DNA from: Larix sibirica
Taxonomy: Eukaryota > Streptophyta > Pinopsida > Pinales > Pinaceae
Length of the DNA: 27,037 nucleotides
Direction: 5' to 3'
NCBI GenBank assembly: GCA_004151065.3
Contig: NWUY0300070603.1
Location: 7,770-34,806, forward strand
Made by a program: the position numbers and the translations under genes. Below are positions 1-10,393 of the stretch, piece by piece; position 1 is the stretch's first letter, and every line of letters starts with the position of its first letter. The notes under the pieces are model-generated. The model was not told the DNA's origin. It saw only the letters and a program-made list of their open reading frames with translations, and did no database searches.

Positions 1-489
1 TTGCTCAGTAGTGAGAAGTTTGGCTAAGCATCAAAGAAAATGGGTTTTGGTATGAGAGAGAGAAGCCTGTAGGTGTTTCCTTCGCCCTGGTGGCCTCATA
101 GCCCAACTTGGAGTGGCATTTTTAGTTGATACAAACGGTTGGGTGGAAAATCGCTCTTACACAACCAATTGTTTGGATCTTCTTCTTTTAAAAATAAGTA
201 TTATCTTGTCTATGAATGTGGAATGATTTTTATTTACTTCATATGATCAATATGTTTGTTTATTCCATTGTGTTTTACATTTATGCACCTTGCACATGCA
301 TTTATTGGTCATGAATTCGAATAATGGCCCATGGGGTGAAATTTAGACACTTGAAATTTGTAGCTTACCCCCTCCTAGGGTTAGAATGATGGATGGGGAC
401 ACTACACCAATGCATGCTCCTTGACCTATCTAATGTCGACTAATATGGATAGCCCATGATCCTCCACATCAAGAGAAATCGGCATCTAA
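1..489. other. No gene recognised
   Basis: There is no long frame and no motif I can name. It may belong to the same decayed copia element (it follows the pre-integrase relic on the minus strand) or to another insertion. Confidence 0.4.
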
Positions 490-890
490 CTCTCTTTGTC
501 AACTGTGAAGAATTTTTTATCTCTAAATTTGACACCTATTTGGGGCAATGTCTCATACTATGACTCAATGATAGAAGATTTAAAGCTCCATGCCTTGCAC
601 ATAGTACACATTAAAATAAAACAGAATTTTCTCCTTGATAAATTTGCACATTTCATTTGCCAAAAACTGTGTACTCCTCCCCACCACTGAATATCATTGA
701 ATATTTAAAGGAACTAGTAGTGTTATTTATGAACCAATCCTATCAGTTGGTGCAATGGTATGATGCACATGAATCTATGTACCAAGCAAATGACTTGTGT
801 TGATATAGTGATCACTTAGCCAAGAATGCATAGAAGGATGACTCCTCTCTATGTTCTACGACGTCAGCCTATTGTTCAATCCCTACCTTG
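490..890 (-). pseudogene. Copia protease / pre-integrase relic
   Basis: Downstream of gag on the minus strand, about 787-750 reads WYIDSCASYHCTN, a decayed form of the copia retropepsin active site (W..DSGAS.H) with the Gly changed to Cys. Further on, NVYYVQGMEL and, after a shift, NLLSLS match the GAG-pre-integrase segment. Several stops are present. Integrase and reverse transcriptase would lie to the left of the window. Confidence 0.68.
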
Positions 891-899
891 TTGGTTTTA

Positions 900-1663
900 T
901 GTTCATCCAACCTATTTCTGCAAAACTATTGCATATGGCTTGCCTTGCCATATTAGTGACAAGTGATGTTCTTTCGATTTGATGGCATTCCCTGACCTTT
1001 CTTCTTTGCCCATTTTCCTTTGCCCTTAACATTGGTGGCAAAGTCCTATTCTAAGTCATATATCTCACCGCTACAACCAAATTGTTTCCTTCATCTATCT
1101 TGTTGTAATATTTTGTTACATAAATCATCAAACTTCAAGTAAACACTCATAGAGGCAATGTTTAGGGTCTCAATAAAGTGTTCGTAAGCACATGGTAATC
1201 TTTTCAATGTGATTAACAACATGTCATCTTCTTCCATATTTGATTCAATGGCCTCCATCTATTTTCAAATATCCTTAATCTTGAGTAAGTACTCATATAA
1301 TGATGCACTCTCATCAATCATGATCTAGAACAACACGTTCTTCAAGAAGAAGACTCTGCCTTGTCTGAAGTATCATGCAAATCTTGAAAATGCTTCCAAA
1401 TCCATGTAGAAGTCTTCCATGTCTGGACCTCAGGGGGCATAGCATATGACACTTACAACTTAATTAGCATTATTGCTTCTCTGCATCACTCATCAAATTT
1501 GTCCATCTCTACCCGTAACTATGGGGCGAACATATTTAACTAGGACAATATCAGCTAAGCACCTATACTCAAACATGGCCAACATACGTTGCATCCATGT
1601 ATTGTAGTTCTTTCCAAAGAACCTCTCATTGTCTTTTAACATAATATTGGATAAAGAGACCAT
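900..1663 (-). pseudogene. Ty1/copia gag relic
   Basis: From an ATG at 1663-1661 the minus strand reads a copia-type gag N-terminus (KNYNTWMQRMLAMFEY). Matches then continue in several frames: WKHFQDLHDTSDKAESS, MLLITLKRLPCAYEHF, and LKFDDLCNKILQQDR. A CCHC zinc knuckle lies at about 917-963; its second Cys is Tyr by the reading, and stops interrupt it. Many stops and frameshifts make it dead. It is the upstream part of the element whose primer-binding site is at 2771-2784. Confidence 0.82.
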
Positions 1664-1739
1664 AGATACAAGTCAAATATGCAGAAAAATACACCGAAAC
1701 AGAGTAAAATGTTGAAAAATGCATGTTCTTCCCTCCCTC

Positions 1740-2770
1740 AATATGCAACCTTAGAGTAAGAACACCTAAACATTGGATCTAAACACATGTAGTAGCCATG
1801 TATCATTGAGAAACATGCATATTTCTTATAAATATGTCCACAAACAACCCAAGCACACAAATTTTGACAAATCTGCTCAAAATTATCCCAATAAACCATA
1901 GATCCACTCTCTAAAAGCATCATAAAAGCACACAAATCTTGATATACTTGCTCTCAAACAGCTCAAAAACACTTAGATCTACTAAAAACTAGCACCACAA
2001 CAATAAATGTATTCTTGAATCTATTGAAAAACACTAAATATGCAACTAAAACATCTAGATCTACAAATCTAGGAAACAATTTTAGTGAAGAATAGAGTCA
2101 ATCTTCTCTTAAATTGTCTAAATTGTACATAAATCAAAATAATTTTACTAATTGTACTATCAATCAGGTCAAACAGTCCAAAAAATCCTTAATTATAGAT
2201 CCATACATTGAATTTCTAAATGAATTATTCCATGTAACATCCATATAGATCCATATGGGCACAATTTCTAGCTTGTGGCTTGAATTCTAGTTGGTGTTCC
2301 ATACAATGACTAATCCATACAGTTTGGCTAAAATTATGAAATTATACATCTCAATTTCTAAGTTGGTGCCTTGTTCATGTATTCAATCCATACTTGGACA
2401 ACTCAATTTCTAGTCTAGAGGCTCAATTTCTCTATCATACTGCTCAATTTATCTTGATGACTTTACGACGGTTCCTATAGTCACATGCAATCAAAACTTG
2501 GTAGTGGCTATTGGTTATATGGGCATACAACTTCCTAATACAACTTTTAAAAAATTCCTCCCCTTTTTTCTTTCTTCTTATGGAACCTTGATCAGTAAGA
2601 TTCCATTTTAAAAAAAGAAAATTTACTTCGAAATTAAAAAATGAAACAATACATGATTTCAACAAAACCCTTTCGACTCTTCAATGTACTACGCTAGTGA
2701 TCCCTCAATTCGTCTCTCACAACAACAATCCTTATCTCTTCACGATTTGATAGACTTCGTGGCTCTAACT
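1740..2770. other. Copia leader region, non-coding
   Basis: AT-rich sequence between the primer-binding site and gag. Phrases such as CTCAATTTCTAG recur several times between about 2340 and 2450. No coding motif is seen; the minus-strand frames here look accidental. Confidence 0.5.
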
Positions 2771-2784
2771 AAGCTTTGATACCA
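2771..2784 (-). other. Copia tRNA-iMet primer-binding site
   Basis: Minus strand TGGTATCAAAGCTT closely matches the iMet-complementary TGGTATCAGAGC. It marks the 5' end of the internal part of the decayed copia element. The gag ATG is 1.1 kb downstream, an unusually long leader, or one enlarged by insertion. Confidence 0.78.
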
Positions 2785-2789
2785 TATCA

Positions 2790-3080
2790 TGGAAATTAAG
2801 CAAATAAAGAAACCAAGACTAATTCATAAGAGTTATTTATACTATATTGCATAAATGAGAAAGTGAAAGATTATAGTTAGGTCGATTCAATTCATTCTAT
2901 GAATGTGGCATAGACCAAGAAACACATTAAATTGAAATAAAGTATAAAATCACAAAATAATCTAATGCCTTAAATGACTTTATTAATGCTTATGTATAAA
3001 ATCTAACTGACCATTATAAACTAAGGTGTACAAAAATAGTTAATTTGATTGTTCTTTTCCTCTAAAATGGTTATCAATAT
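2790..3080 (-). repeat. Presumed 5' LTR of the decayed copia element
   Basis: The plus-strand TGG at 2790 (minus-strand ..TTTCCA) lies 5 bp from the primer-binding site, where the LTR should end. The sequence rightwards is AT-rich and non-coding. The outer border is a guess, because no second LTR is in the window to align with. Confidence 0.4.
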
Positions 3081-4338
3081 TGTTATTCTTTCTCAATCGT
3101 GCATTTTTACAAGGATTATGAAATATTGTTGATTGTCATGTGCTTAGTAATCAATTCCTATTATTAGTACCTACCTAAGCAGGGACTATTGATCGGTTTG
3201 CTGTCATTGATTTTCAGTAGCATTAGTTTGAAAACATCGAACCAATCAATTGAGACTATTTATTTTTCAATTTTATGATATCCTAATGTTTTATTCTTTT
3301 TAGTTGTGTATTCTTTATGTAGATTAATCAAATACTTTCTCATGTATTGGCCTCATGTCGAGGTGACATAAGTGTTCGATTACATTTTTCGTGAATCTTT
3401 GGTTGTGCGTTAGGGATTCCAAATTTCAAAGGTTGCAAGAATTCACAAGCCAAGTAATGATAACATTAATACCCTTTTCCTTATGACTTGATAAACACTT
3501 TTATGGCTGATATAATTTATTAGTTGAAGAAGCCATTTCATAAGCATTCATAGTTTAGGCAATGGATAATCCAATAGTTTCATATAATGTCTACCTAATT
3601 GTGCAAGTATATCGATCTATACATATATTTGTAGATTGATCTTGAATATAGATACAAAACTCAGATGCACTAAAACCTTGAAAGCCAATTGGTTTGAAAC
3701 TTGACCCTGTGGAGGATAAGATTAACCAACGATGCCAATGAATAACCTTGTCTATCAATAATAACAAAGGCTATCTAAGTCAACAAATAATATTGGCCTC
3801 ACCATTTCCCTGTTAGTATTTCAAATATATTTATAAGGTAAACCAACACACTCTTAAGACATGGTATCTTGAAATTACCCTATGTTAGTTCATGCATCTA
3901 CTTTGCAAGATTCCAAATGGAGTTACCATGATTCAAAATAATCACGGCCCCATCCATACCCTTTACTATCAAACAAGAAATTGATTTTGAGCTGATGATT
4001 TATTTTGATGACACTATCATGGGATTGGCCTTAGTTTTATTTTGTTGAATTTACTTATAAATAATGTTATAAAAAACTTAAAAATAATGAAACTGTGTAA
4101 CACTGCATGTGACCATTATGTATTGAAACAATCTAGCTTGCAAGTGTTATACATCCAATGATGGTCATCAAAGTGGACCAGTGATAGAACATGATTCTAT
4201 TGTAAGCTAGATGATTTCACACACCTTTTTGGGTTTAACCCATCGTATACGAAGATTATTTTCCATTTTTCTAATGTTAGACTAATTCAAAGGGATCTAC
4301 AGAGACATTAAAAGGAATTAAAATGGTCAAGGCAAATG
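3081..4338. other. No gene recognised
   Basis: AT-rich intergenic sequence without frames over 60 codons and without recognisable repeats or transposon motifs. Confidence 0.5.
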
Positions 4339-4714
4339 ACAAAGTAAAATTTCCCAAATTAAATGATTTCTCAAGGATTGATAAAGTAAACTTTCCCAAA
4401 TTAAATGATTCACGAGGCAGTACCTACCATACATGGGTTACTCATCTACATTGCACAGATTTTAATACAATATCAAAACAAATACAATACATTTATTAAA
4501 AAGTTTGCATTTAAGATACAACTACATACAATAGATAGATTCGTCAAAGGAAATTGATAAAGTAAACTTTCCCAAATTAAATGATCATGAGGTAGTACCT
4601 ACCATACATGGGTTACTCATCTACATTGCATTGATTTTAATACAATATCAAAACAAATACAATACATTTATAAAAAACTTTGCATAAGATACAACTAGAT
4701 ACAATAGATAAATA
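4339..4714. repeat. 176-bp tandem duplication with partial leader copy
   Basis: The unit beginning TTGATAAAGTAAACTTTCCC occurs at 4378 and 4554 (period 176), with about 90% or better identity over 160 bp. A short third copy of its beginning (AAAGTAAAATTTCCCAAATT) starts near 4341. Non-coding. Confidence 0.9.
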
Positions 4715-5820
4715 GACATATAAAGAAAAACATGGAACATGCATTTACTTTATTAAAGATCAAATAACAATGGAGTGATTGCTTCTTTTTACGTTAATGG
4801 TGAGGATCCCCACAGCTGAAGGATGGGTCCAATGCTTTCCAATATGCCAGGAAATCTCGACACGGCATGTTCATATCAAGTTTGTATCTCATGCACAGAC
4901 AAAGAACCTCCTATATTGAGTGGGCATCATATGCACTTGGCCTTGAACCCATGACTTGCCAAACTACTGCAATGGAGCAAAGGACAATGGCCAAACCATC
5001 AATATTGCAGGCCTTGGCTCAAGGATTGGTGAGCTTATGTCTACAACCTATCCATCATTATCTCCATTAGTGTATGTACCACCAATATCACTAGCATGAG
5101 TCATCCCTAAGAGGCCCATCGTCATCCACCATAAGGCCTTTGGAAGTGCATTTTAATGCCCTCCCCTAGGCTTGAAAAATGGTCATTCAATTTGTCTTTA
5201 GCTACAGTGATTCATAACAATTTTACTAGAAACTAAGAGCACAATAGTTTCTAAAGGAACTCCAAAATACCATTTTGAAATTCTACCATGATGTAATAAT
5301 AATTCTCCCGAGGAAACTCCAATCAATAATATTATTGTTTTCAAGTATGATGAATAGATTAAGGCTTACACAAAAAAAATGCACTATGCAGTACTTTGTT
5401 GATCAAGTACCTTCGAAGGCCACCATTAAGGCCTAGGATAAGTAGGTATACGAGTCACGTGGTTGATGTTGCCTCAACACCCAATGTTTAACCAAGGTAT
5501 TCTTTTTTATTTCTAAAGGAATCACATTGTTTTACCATCATTACTTACAATGTGGATATATCATAATAGCTTGCATATTAAACACATCATACCCAAATTA
5601 TTCAACCAAAGCAAAAAGGATTCATCAAAGGTTATTATATCCTAAATAATGTAATTGCTATCTCGAAAGGCATGGAGTGGTCCCACTACATTTTTTAATG
5701 GAAACTACATCAAGATCGATTTTTAGAAAGGTTATGGCAAGGTTGATTGGCCCTTGATTCCAATGTTACACTAAGTTTCCAGTACATAGGGAGACATACT
5801 TGATACTTGATACCTCGGGG
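4715..5820. other. No gene recognised
   Basis: Non-coding sequence. GGTTCAAGGCC on the minus strand near 4940 resembles a pol III B box, but no A box or tail accompanies it. Confidence 0.45.
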
Positions 5821-5825
5821 TAACA

Positions 5826-6117
5826 TGTTAGGGTTTCAAGATGAGTCCATTGTTAATAGAGTGAAATGGTAGTGTTCAAAAACACATTTAAACAATAAAT
5901 CACATTTTTGTTTTAGAATATCCCAAAAAGAACAATGCCATGTGTGTATTGTGCATGTCACATGAGGATAAATTCTCACAAATAAATAGGTTTAGAGTTT
6001 ACACCAAAGACCCCAAAGGTAGGGAGTGTAGTAACCATTAAAGTGGTTAACCACAAATAAAATGGTCAAAAGGTCCAACAAAACCGTAAAGTTGGGTTTA
6101 CATTAAATATTCTCACA
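5826..6117 (-). repeat. 3' LTR of the 5826-8824 element
   Basis: Left copy of the repeat pair. On the plus strand it begins TGTTAGGGTTTCAAGATGAG and ends TCTCACA. It lies next to the polypurine tract, so in element orientation it is the 3' LTR. Confidence 0.86.
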
Positions 6118-6127
6118 TCCCCCCTTG
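6118..6127 (-). other. Polypurine tract
   Basis: Minus-strand CAAGGGGGGA abuts the start of the left LTR (TGTGAG), as expected for the plus-strand primer of an LTR retrotransposon. Confidence 0.8.
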
Positions 6128-8532
6128 AACACAACTTGGAAGATATATGAAAGTGACATTACCTCAGCATTAGTGGCATTACTTAATGACAAGTTCCTAC
6201 AAAGGGAACCTTATCACTACATGTCCCATCATTCCCCCCCTTATTAAATAAGCTAAGAATACAAAATTACCCATACCGATAGCCAAAATATTTGATTGTG
6301 ACAGGATAGAATGAAACAATTACCTCCAAACAACTCCTCTCAATCCTATTCAAAACATAGTGAAGCAAACTCATGTAATAAGGCTTACAATGCAATGTTT
6401 TTTAAATTTGGAACTTCCAAAACATCTCCACACATAACAAGAGCCTATCCACAAGCATAAACAACCAAAATAAGTTCCCCAAAAGCATTGTCAAGAATAG
6501 TCTCCAAAATCATAGAGCATCAAACAAACAATCTCATCCATGGAAGCTACAAACATTAATGCTCCCAAATCATGCAACAAGAGCATTTGAACCATAGCCT
6601 AGTTTAACACTATTAAGAATAGTAGAAAAATGAAAGCAAAATCAACTTAGCATTCTTTACTCAAAAGCCCTTTTGATTTTTTGATGTGTATTGAAAAGTA
6701 ATTCCTCAATCCATTACTAATTTGAGCAATCCCTAGGCCTTCACCTTTGTTCACTTTCCCTCATTGTTTCATCATTAAACAACTCTATCATTTTTGTCGA
6801 ATAGTCAAAACCATTAGTTGGTCTTTAACTACAACAAGCTAGATTTATACATCCCAACAAGCTCATTGACATTTTGTCTTAAACAAAGCTTAAGGGATCA
6901 TAATAGTCACTAAAACTTCATATAAGGCCTCCAAGATAAAACATGCCAACATGCAACAAGATTGTTCAAAACAATTCACCAATTACTTAGAGACAACAGT
7001 TGATCAAACAACAATAATAAAGAGAATTGTACGAATGTACAGCTAATCATACACATGTATGAATTCCTCATGCCCTTGTTCAAATGATTCCATAATCAAT
7101 CTTTGTAGTCGACGCTAGTCCAAAATTATGCATCTTCTACAAAGCTTTATAAGCATCACTACCACCATACCAAGACTTTCTACTATCGGATGAACTCTTC
7201 ATGCCTTGATGATGAGGATGTTGATATGGAAAAGAATCAAGTACATGTTGAAAAAAAGGTGCAAGATGTGGTCCCTACTCAACCAAAGATGCATGATCTC
7301 CCTACAAATGAACAAAATTGCTATATGTATCAAACTCGAGATACAACATTTATATAAGACGTCAAGCTCTGAACAAGTTGAAAAACTTCTTAAAAGTAGA
7401 AAGTACTAACTCACAAATGCAATATTTCAACTTAGCTTCAGTGATACTAAATTGGCAACTTCTTAAATAAGGCTATGATCGAGGTCATGCAAGCCCTTAT
7501 CATTTTATCCCTTTCATCCACCTGAGAAAGAATATTGTATTCAATCTTCAATTTATGATAGTTGTCAAAGATACCCATGGTGTCTCAACAAGGCACTTGG
7601 GTAAAAGCACACTAAGGACTAAACCAGTGTCCTCCCCCAACACAATTCAGTCCCCCTTTTCAAACCTTGGGTGAAATAATGCAAATAGCATTCAAAGATT
7701 ACTCCACCCTTCAAAAAATAATTTACTTTCCCCCCAAAAAAATAAAGATGGTTGGGGAAGCTTCGCCTAGACTCACTTTACCCAACATGGATTAAAATGA
7801 TATTTTCAAATACAACCTTTAAAACAATTTCAAATAACCTCCCATTAAAATATTATGAAGCGCAACCCCCTCACCAACTCTATTATATAAACAATTTTAA
7901 AGTTTCTTGTGGATTATCTATCACTACCCAAGGGTTGAGACCAAAGCAATTGTGGCATTTGATCCCCTAATTATTTAAAAATAATAATAATAATGAGCAA
8001 AGATATTTTGGGTGGAATGTAATCCCACATGTGCTACTGTTGGACTCCACCAATGCTTTTATCCCAACAACAACCTGTGGCTCCTTATCTCCAAATGGCA
8101 AACAACTCTTCTACTTCAAAATATGATAGTGTGTGTAAAAATATTCCCATGTGAATGGCTCACGAGCATGGGTTTCTTACTGTCACTATGATCTTCCATG
8201 TAGGTTCACAAGCATCAAACAATCACTACAAGTAGGGCATCAATGCATATATGCTTTGTTTTGTCTTTTCCAACTCAAATAGCCTTCACCATGTGGATTC
8301 TATCCACCATTAAATTGCAAAATGCATCTTCTACACATACAAAAGTTTGATCTTCAACGAAATGATTGCAACAAATATTTGTAAATCAAGGCTCAATGCA
8401 ATGAATAGATATGCATTTACTGATCTTCAAATTCACCTCGATCATACAAATTTGCAAACAATCACTATGTACCTTCACATGTTGTCACACCTATAAGAAA
8501 ATCACACTACACAAGGTGTCAATTTTACTCCT

Positions 8533-8545
8533 CAAAGGACTTGGA
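8533..8545 (-). other. tRNA-iMet primer-binding site
   Basis: Minus-strand TTGTATCAAATCC starts directly at the inner edge of the right LTR and matches the iMet-complementary site at 10 of 13 positions. It fixes the orientation of the element. Confidence 0.8.
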
Positions 8546-8824
8546 TTTGATACAACGTTAGGTTTTCAAGATGAGCCTAATGGTCATAAAGTGGAATGGT
8601 GGTATTCAAAAACACCTTTAAACAATGAAACACATTTTCATTAGAAGATTCTAAAGAGGACAATGCATTGTGTGTGTACTGTGTATTGTGCATGTTAAAT
8701 GAGGTTAAAACCTCACCAATAAATAGGCTTATGGCAATAATCACTGAAGTGGTTGACCATAAATGAAGCAATCATGAAGGTTCAACAAACCCCTCAAGTT
8801 GGTTTTACATTAAATATTTTCACA
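8546..8824 (-). repeat. 5' LTR of the 5826-8824 element
   Basis: Right copy, beginning CGTTAGGTTTTCAAGATGAG and ending TTTTCACA on the plus strand. The terminal TG has become CG. It adjoins the primer-binding site. A TATA-like CTATTTATT is present on the minus strand (about 8718-8726). Confidence 0.86.
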
Positions 8825-8829
8825 TAACA

Positions 8830-9173
8830 CACAATAAACATTGTCCCGAATATATAAAAATATACTAGGTTGAAAGCTCTAAAAATAATCATCAATAATA
8901 AACATTAAAAAGCATGAAAGTTGTAAATCACATTAGCCATTTACCTGACAAGAGATTACTCTACAACGAGGTTCTAGTATCCAAGTTTCATGTCTAGGGA
9001 TAAATGCTAGGTACTTTTGGATACCATATGGCCCCTCTCTGATAACCTAAGCAATGACTAGAGGGGATATTGAGTATCTAGTGGATACTAGTGATTCGGA
9101 GAAACCACCTTTTGGTTCTAGAGTATAACCTAAAATTATTTATAATTGGCTAAGAGATCATCTTCCTCATTGC
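8830..9173. other. Unassigned, possibly internal end of a retroelement
   Basis: No frame or domain is seen. Its position just upstream of the polypurine/LTR-start junction at 9205-9216 suggests it may be the decayed 3' internal region of that element. Confidence 0.35.
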
Positions 9174-9285
9174 ACCGAGAGGAGCGAGGTGCTCTACAAC
9201 CCAGTATGGGGGAGATGTTGTCACATAANACCGAGAGAAGCGAGGTGCTCTACAACTCAGTATGGGGGAGATGTTGTCACGTAAG
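9174..9285 (+). repeat. 56-bp tandem copy of a PPT/LTR-start junction
   Basis: Two copies, 9174-9229 and 9230-9285, begin ACCGAGAG. Each contains TATGGGGGAGA followed by TGTTGTCAC, the layout of a polypurine tract and the start of a 3' LTR. The copies differ at a few bases. The unknown base N at 9229 is exactly at their join. Confidence 0.82.
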
Positions 9286-9560
9286 GTAATGTAACATAAC
9301 ATACCAATTTATTTTTTTTAAATAAAAAGTAATTAATAAAATTCATGTCAGCCCATAAAATAAAAATGATTAAAAAAATCAATCATGGCCTATAAAATAA
9401 AAAATTAAAACTTAAACCCAACAATCGAGGGATCAAGTTTCTCGAGGTGAAAATTTTTATGAACATGTAAAAAATTTAAGATAAAAAAAATTACACCTCA
9501 AGAAATTGGATCCCTCTCGGTGCTTGGTAGATCGGGTTTAAGATGGATCTATGATGGTTT
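9272..9560 (+). mobile_element. Probable LTR fragment
   Basis: The sequence starts TGTTGTCACGTAAGG directly after the GGGGGAGA polypurine tract, so it should be the 3' LTR of an element lying to the left. The right border and the partner LTR were not found. It includes an inverted repeat (about 9427-9450 against 9493-9516) based on GAGGGATC and GAGGTG. Confidence 0.5.
9507..9557. repeat. Copy of the dispersed AAGCACCAAGAGG repeat
   Basis: CCCTCTCGGTGCTTGGTAGA, followed by a TTTAAGATGGATCT segment, corresponds to the repeat at 26303-26506 (gene-strand form CCTCTTGGTGCTTACAAGAT with TTAAGATGGATCT). The two sites are 17 kb apart. Confidence 0.6.
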
Positions 9561-9766
9561 GTAAGGAAACAAATTAACGACTGAAGACCAAGAGGCATCT
9601 ATCAAGAGTGGAAGCTTCCCGCCTTACAAGCCTTCCACAAGTTATTTCAAGTGGCCAAGTTTTGTGTACACATGATGTTGATGCACGTTAGGATCATGGG
9701 ATTGTATCGACAAAGACTAGGTAGATAGTGAAGAGTATTGTAGACTTTTTCTTACTTCAGGAAAAA

Positions 9767-10393
9767 TCACATGGGGCATTTGCAAATCTCAATATCTAAT
9801 TAATCATTATATGTCTCATGTCATAACAAAAAGTACATTGTGAAAGAGTAAAATCAATTAAAATGAATACAACACACCATGATTCAAAATCTTAATAATA
9901 TGAAGTTTGCACTTATGGCTCGTAATAATTGTGGCCTACAAGGCAAACACATTCAACATTGAATCCAATGAAAACAACTTGCAAAACCACCTTTATAAAT
10001 TTTCAAGTCTAGTAACAAAACCATTATATGTCACATGGGGCATTTGCAAATTCAATATTTAATGAGTCATTACGCCTCATGTCATAACAAAACGTACATT
10101 GTGAAAAGAGTAAAATCAATTAAAATGAAATAAAACACACCATGATTCAAAATGATTAAATGTAACATGGGGCATTGGGAAATTCAATATCTAATGAGTC
10201 ATTATGCCTTGTGAAAGAGTAAAATCAATTAAAACGAAATACAACACATCATGATTCAGAGTTTGCACGTATGAACTGTAATAATTGCGGTGACAAGAAT
10301 GCCTCTACAACATATTCAACATTGAATCCAAGCAAAAACCTTGCAAATCCACTTTTATAAATTTTCCAACTCCAATGACAAAAACATTATAGA
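9767..10393. repeat. Three diverged direct repeats
   Basis: Copies start at 9767, 10031 and about 10162 with (TC)ACATGGGGCATT. Each continues through GTGAAAGAGTAAAATCAATT (or a close variant). Copies one and three run on through ACATTCAACATTGAATCCAA-like text to TTTATAAATTTT; the second is cut short. AT-rich and non-coding. Confidence 0.85.

Larger units (their letters stand above)
5826..8824 (-). mobile_element. Non-coding LTR retrotransposon, complete ends
   Basis: Two direct repeats of about 290 bp (5826-6117 and 8546-8824) flank 2.4 kb. On the minus strand the LTRs run TGTGAGAATATTT..CCTAACA (left copy) and TGTGAAAATATTT..CCTAACG (right copy). Just inside the right LTR is TTGTATCAAATCC, matching 10 of 13 bases of the tRNA-iMet primer-binding site TGGTATCAGAGCC. 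Just inside the left LTR is the polypurine tract CAAGGGGGGA. The element is flanked by the same 5 bp, TAACA, at 5821-5825 and 8825-8829. The iMet site is typical of Ty1/copia. No gag or pol frame is visible, so it is non-autonomous or deleted. The LTRs are only about three-quarters identical by eye, so the insertion is old. Confidence 0.88.

Noticed and set aside
4930-4960. B-box-like GGTTCAAGGCC on the minus strand as a SINE or tRNA
   Set aside because: No convincing A box at the right distance and no A-rich tail.
5826-8824. Plus-strand orientation for the LTR element
   Set aside because: The primer-binding site and polypurine tract read correctly only on the minus strand.
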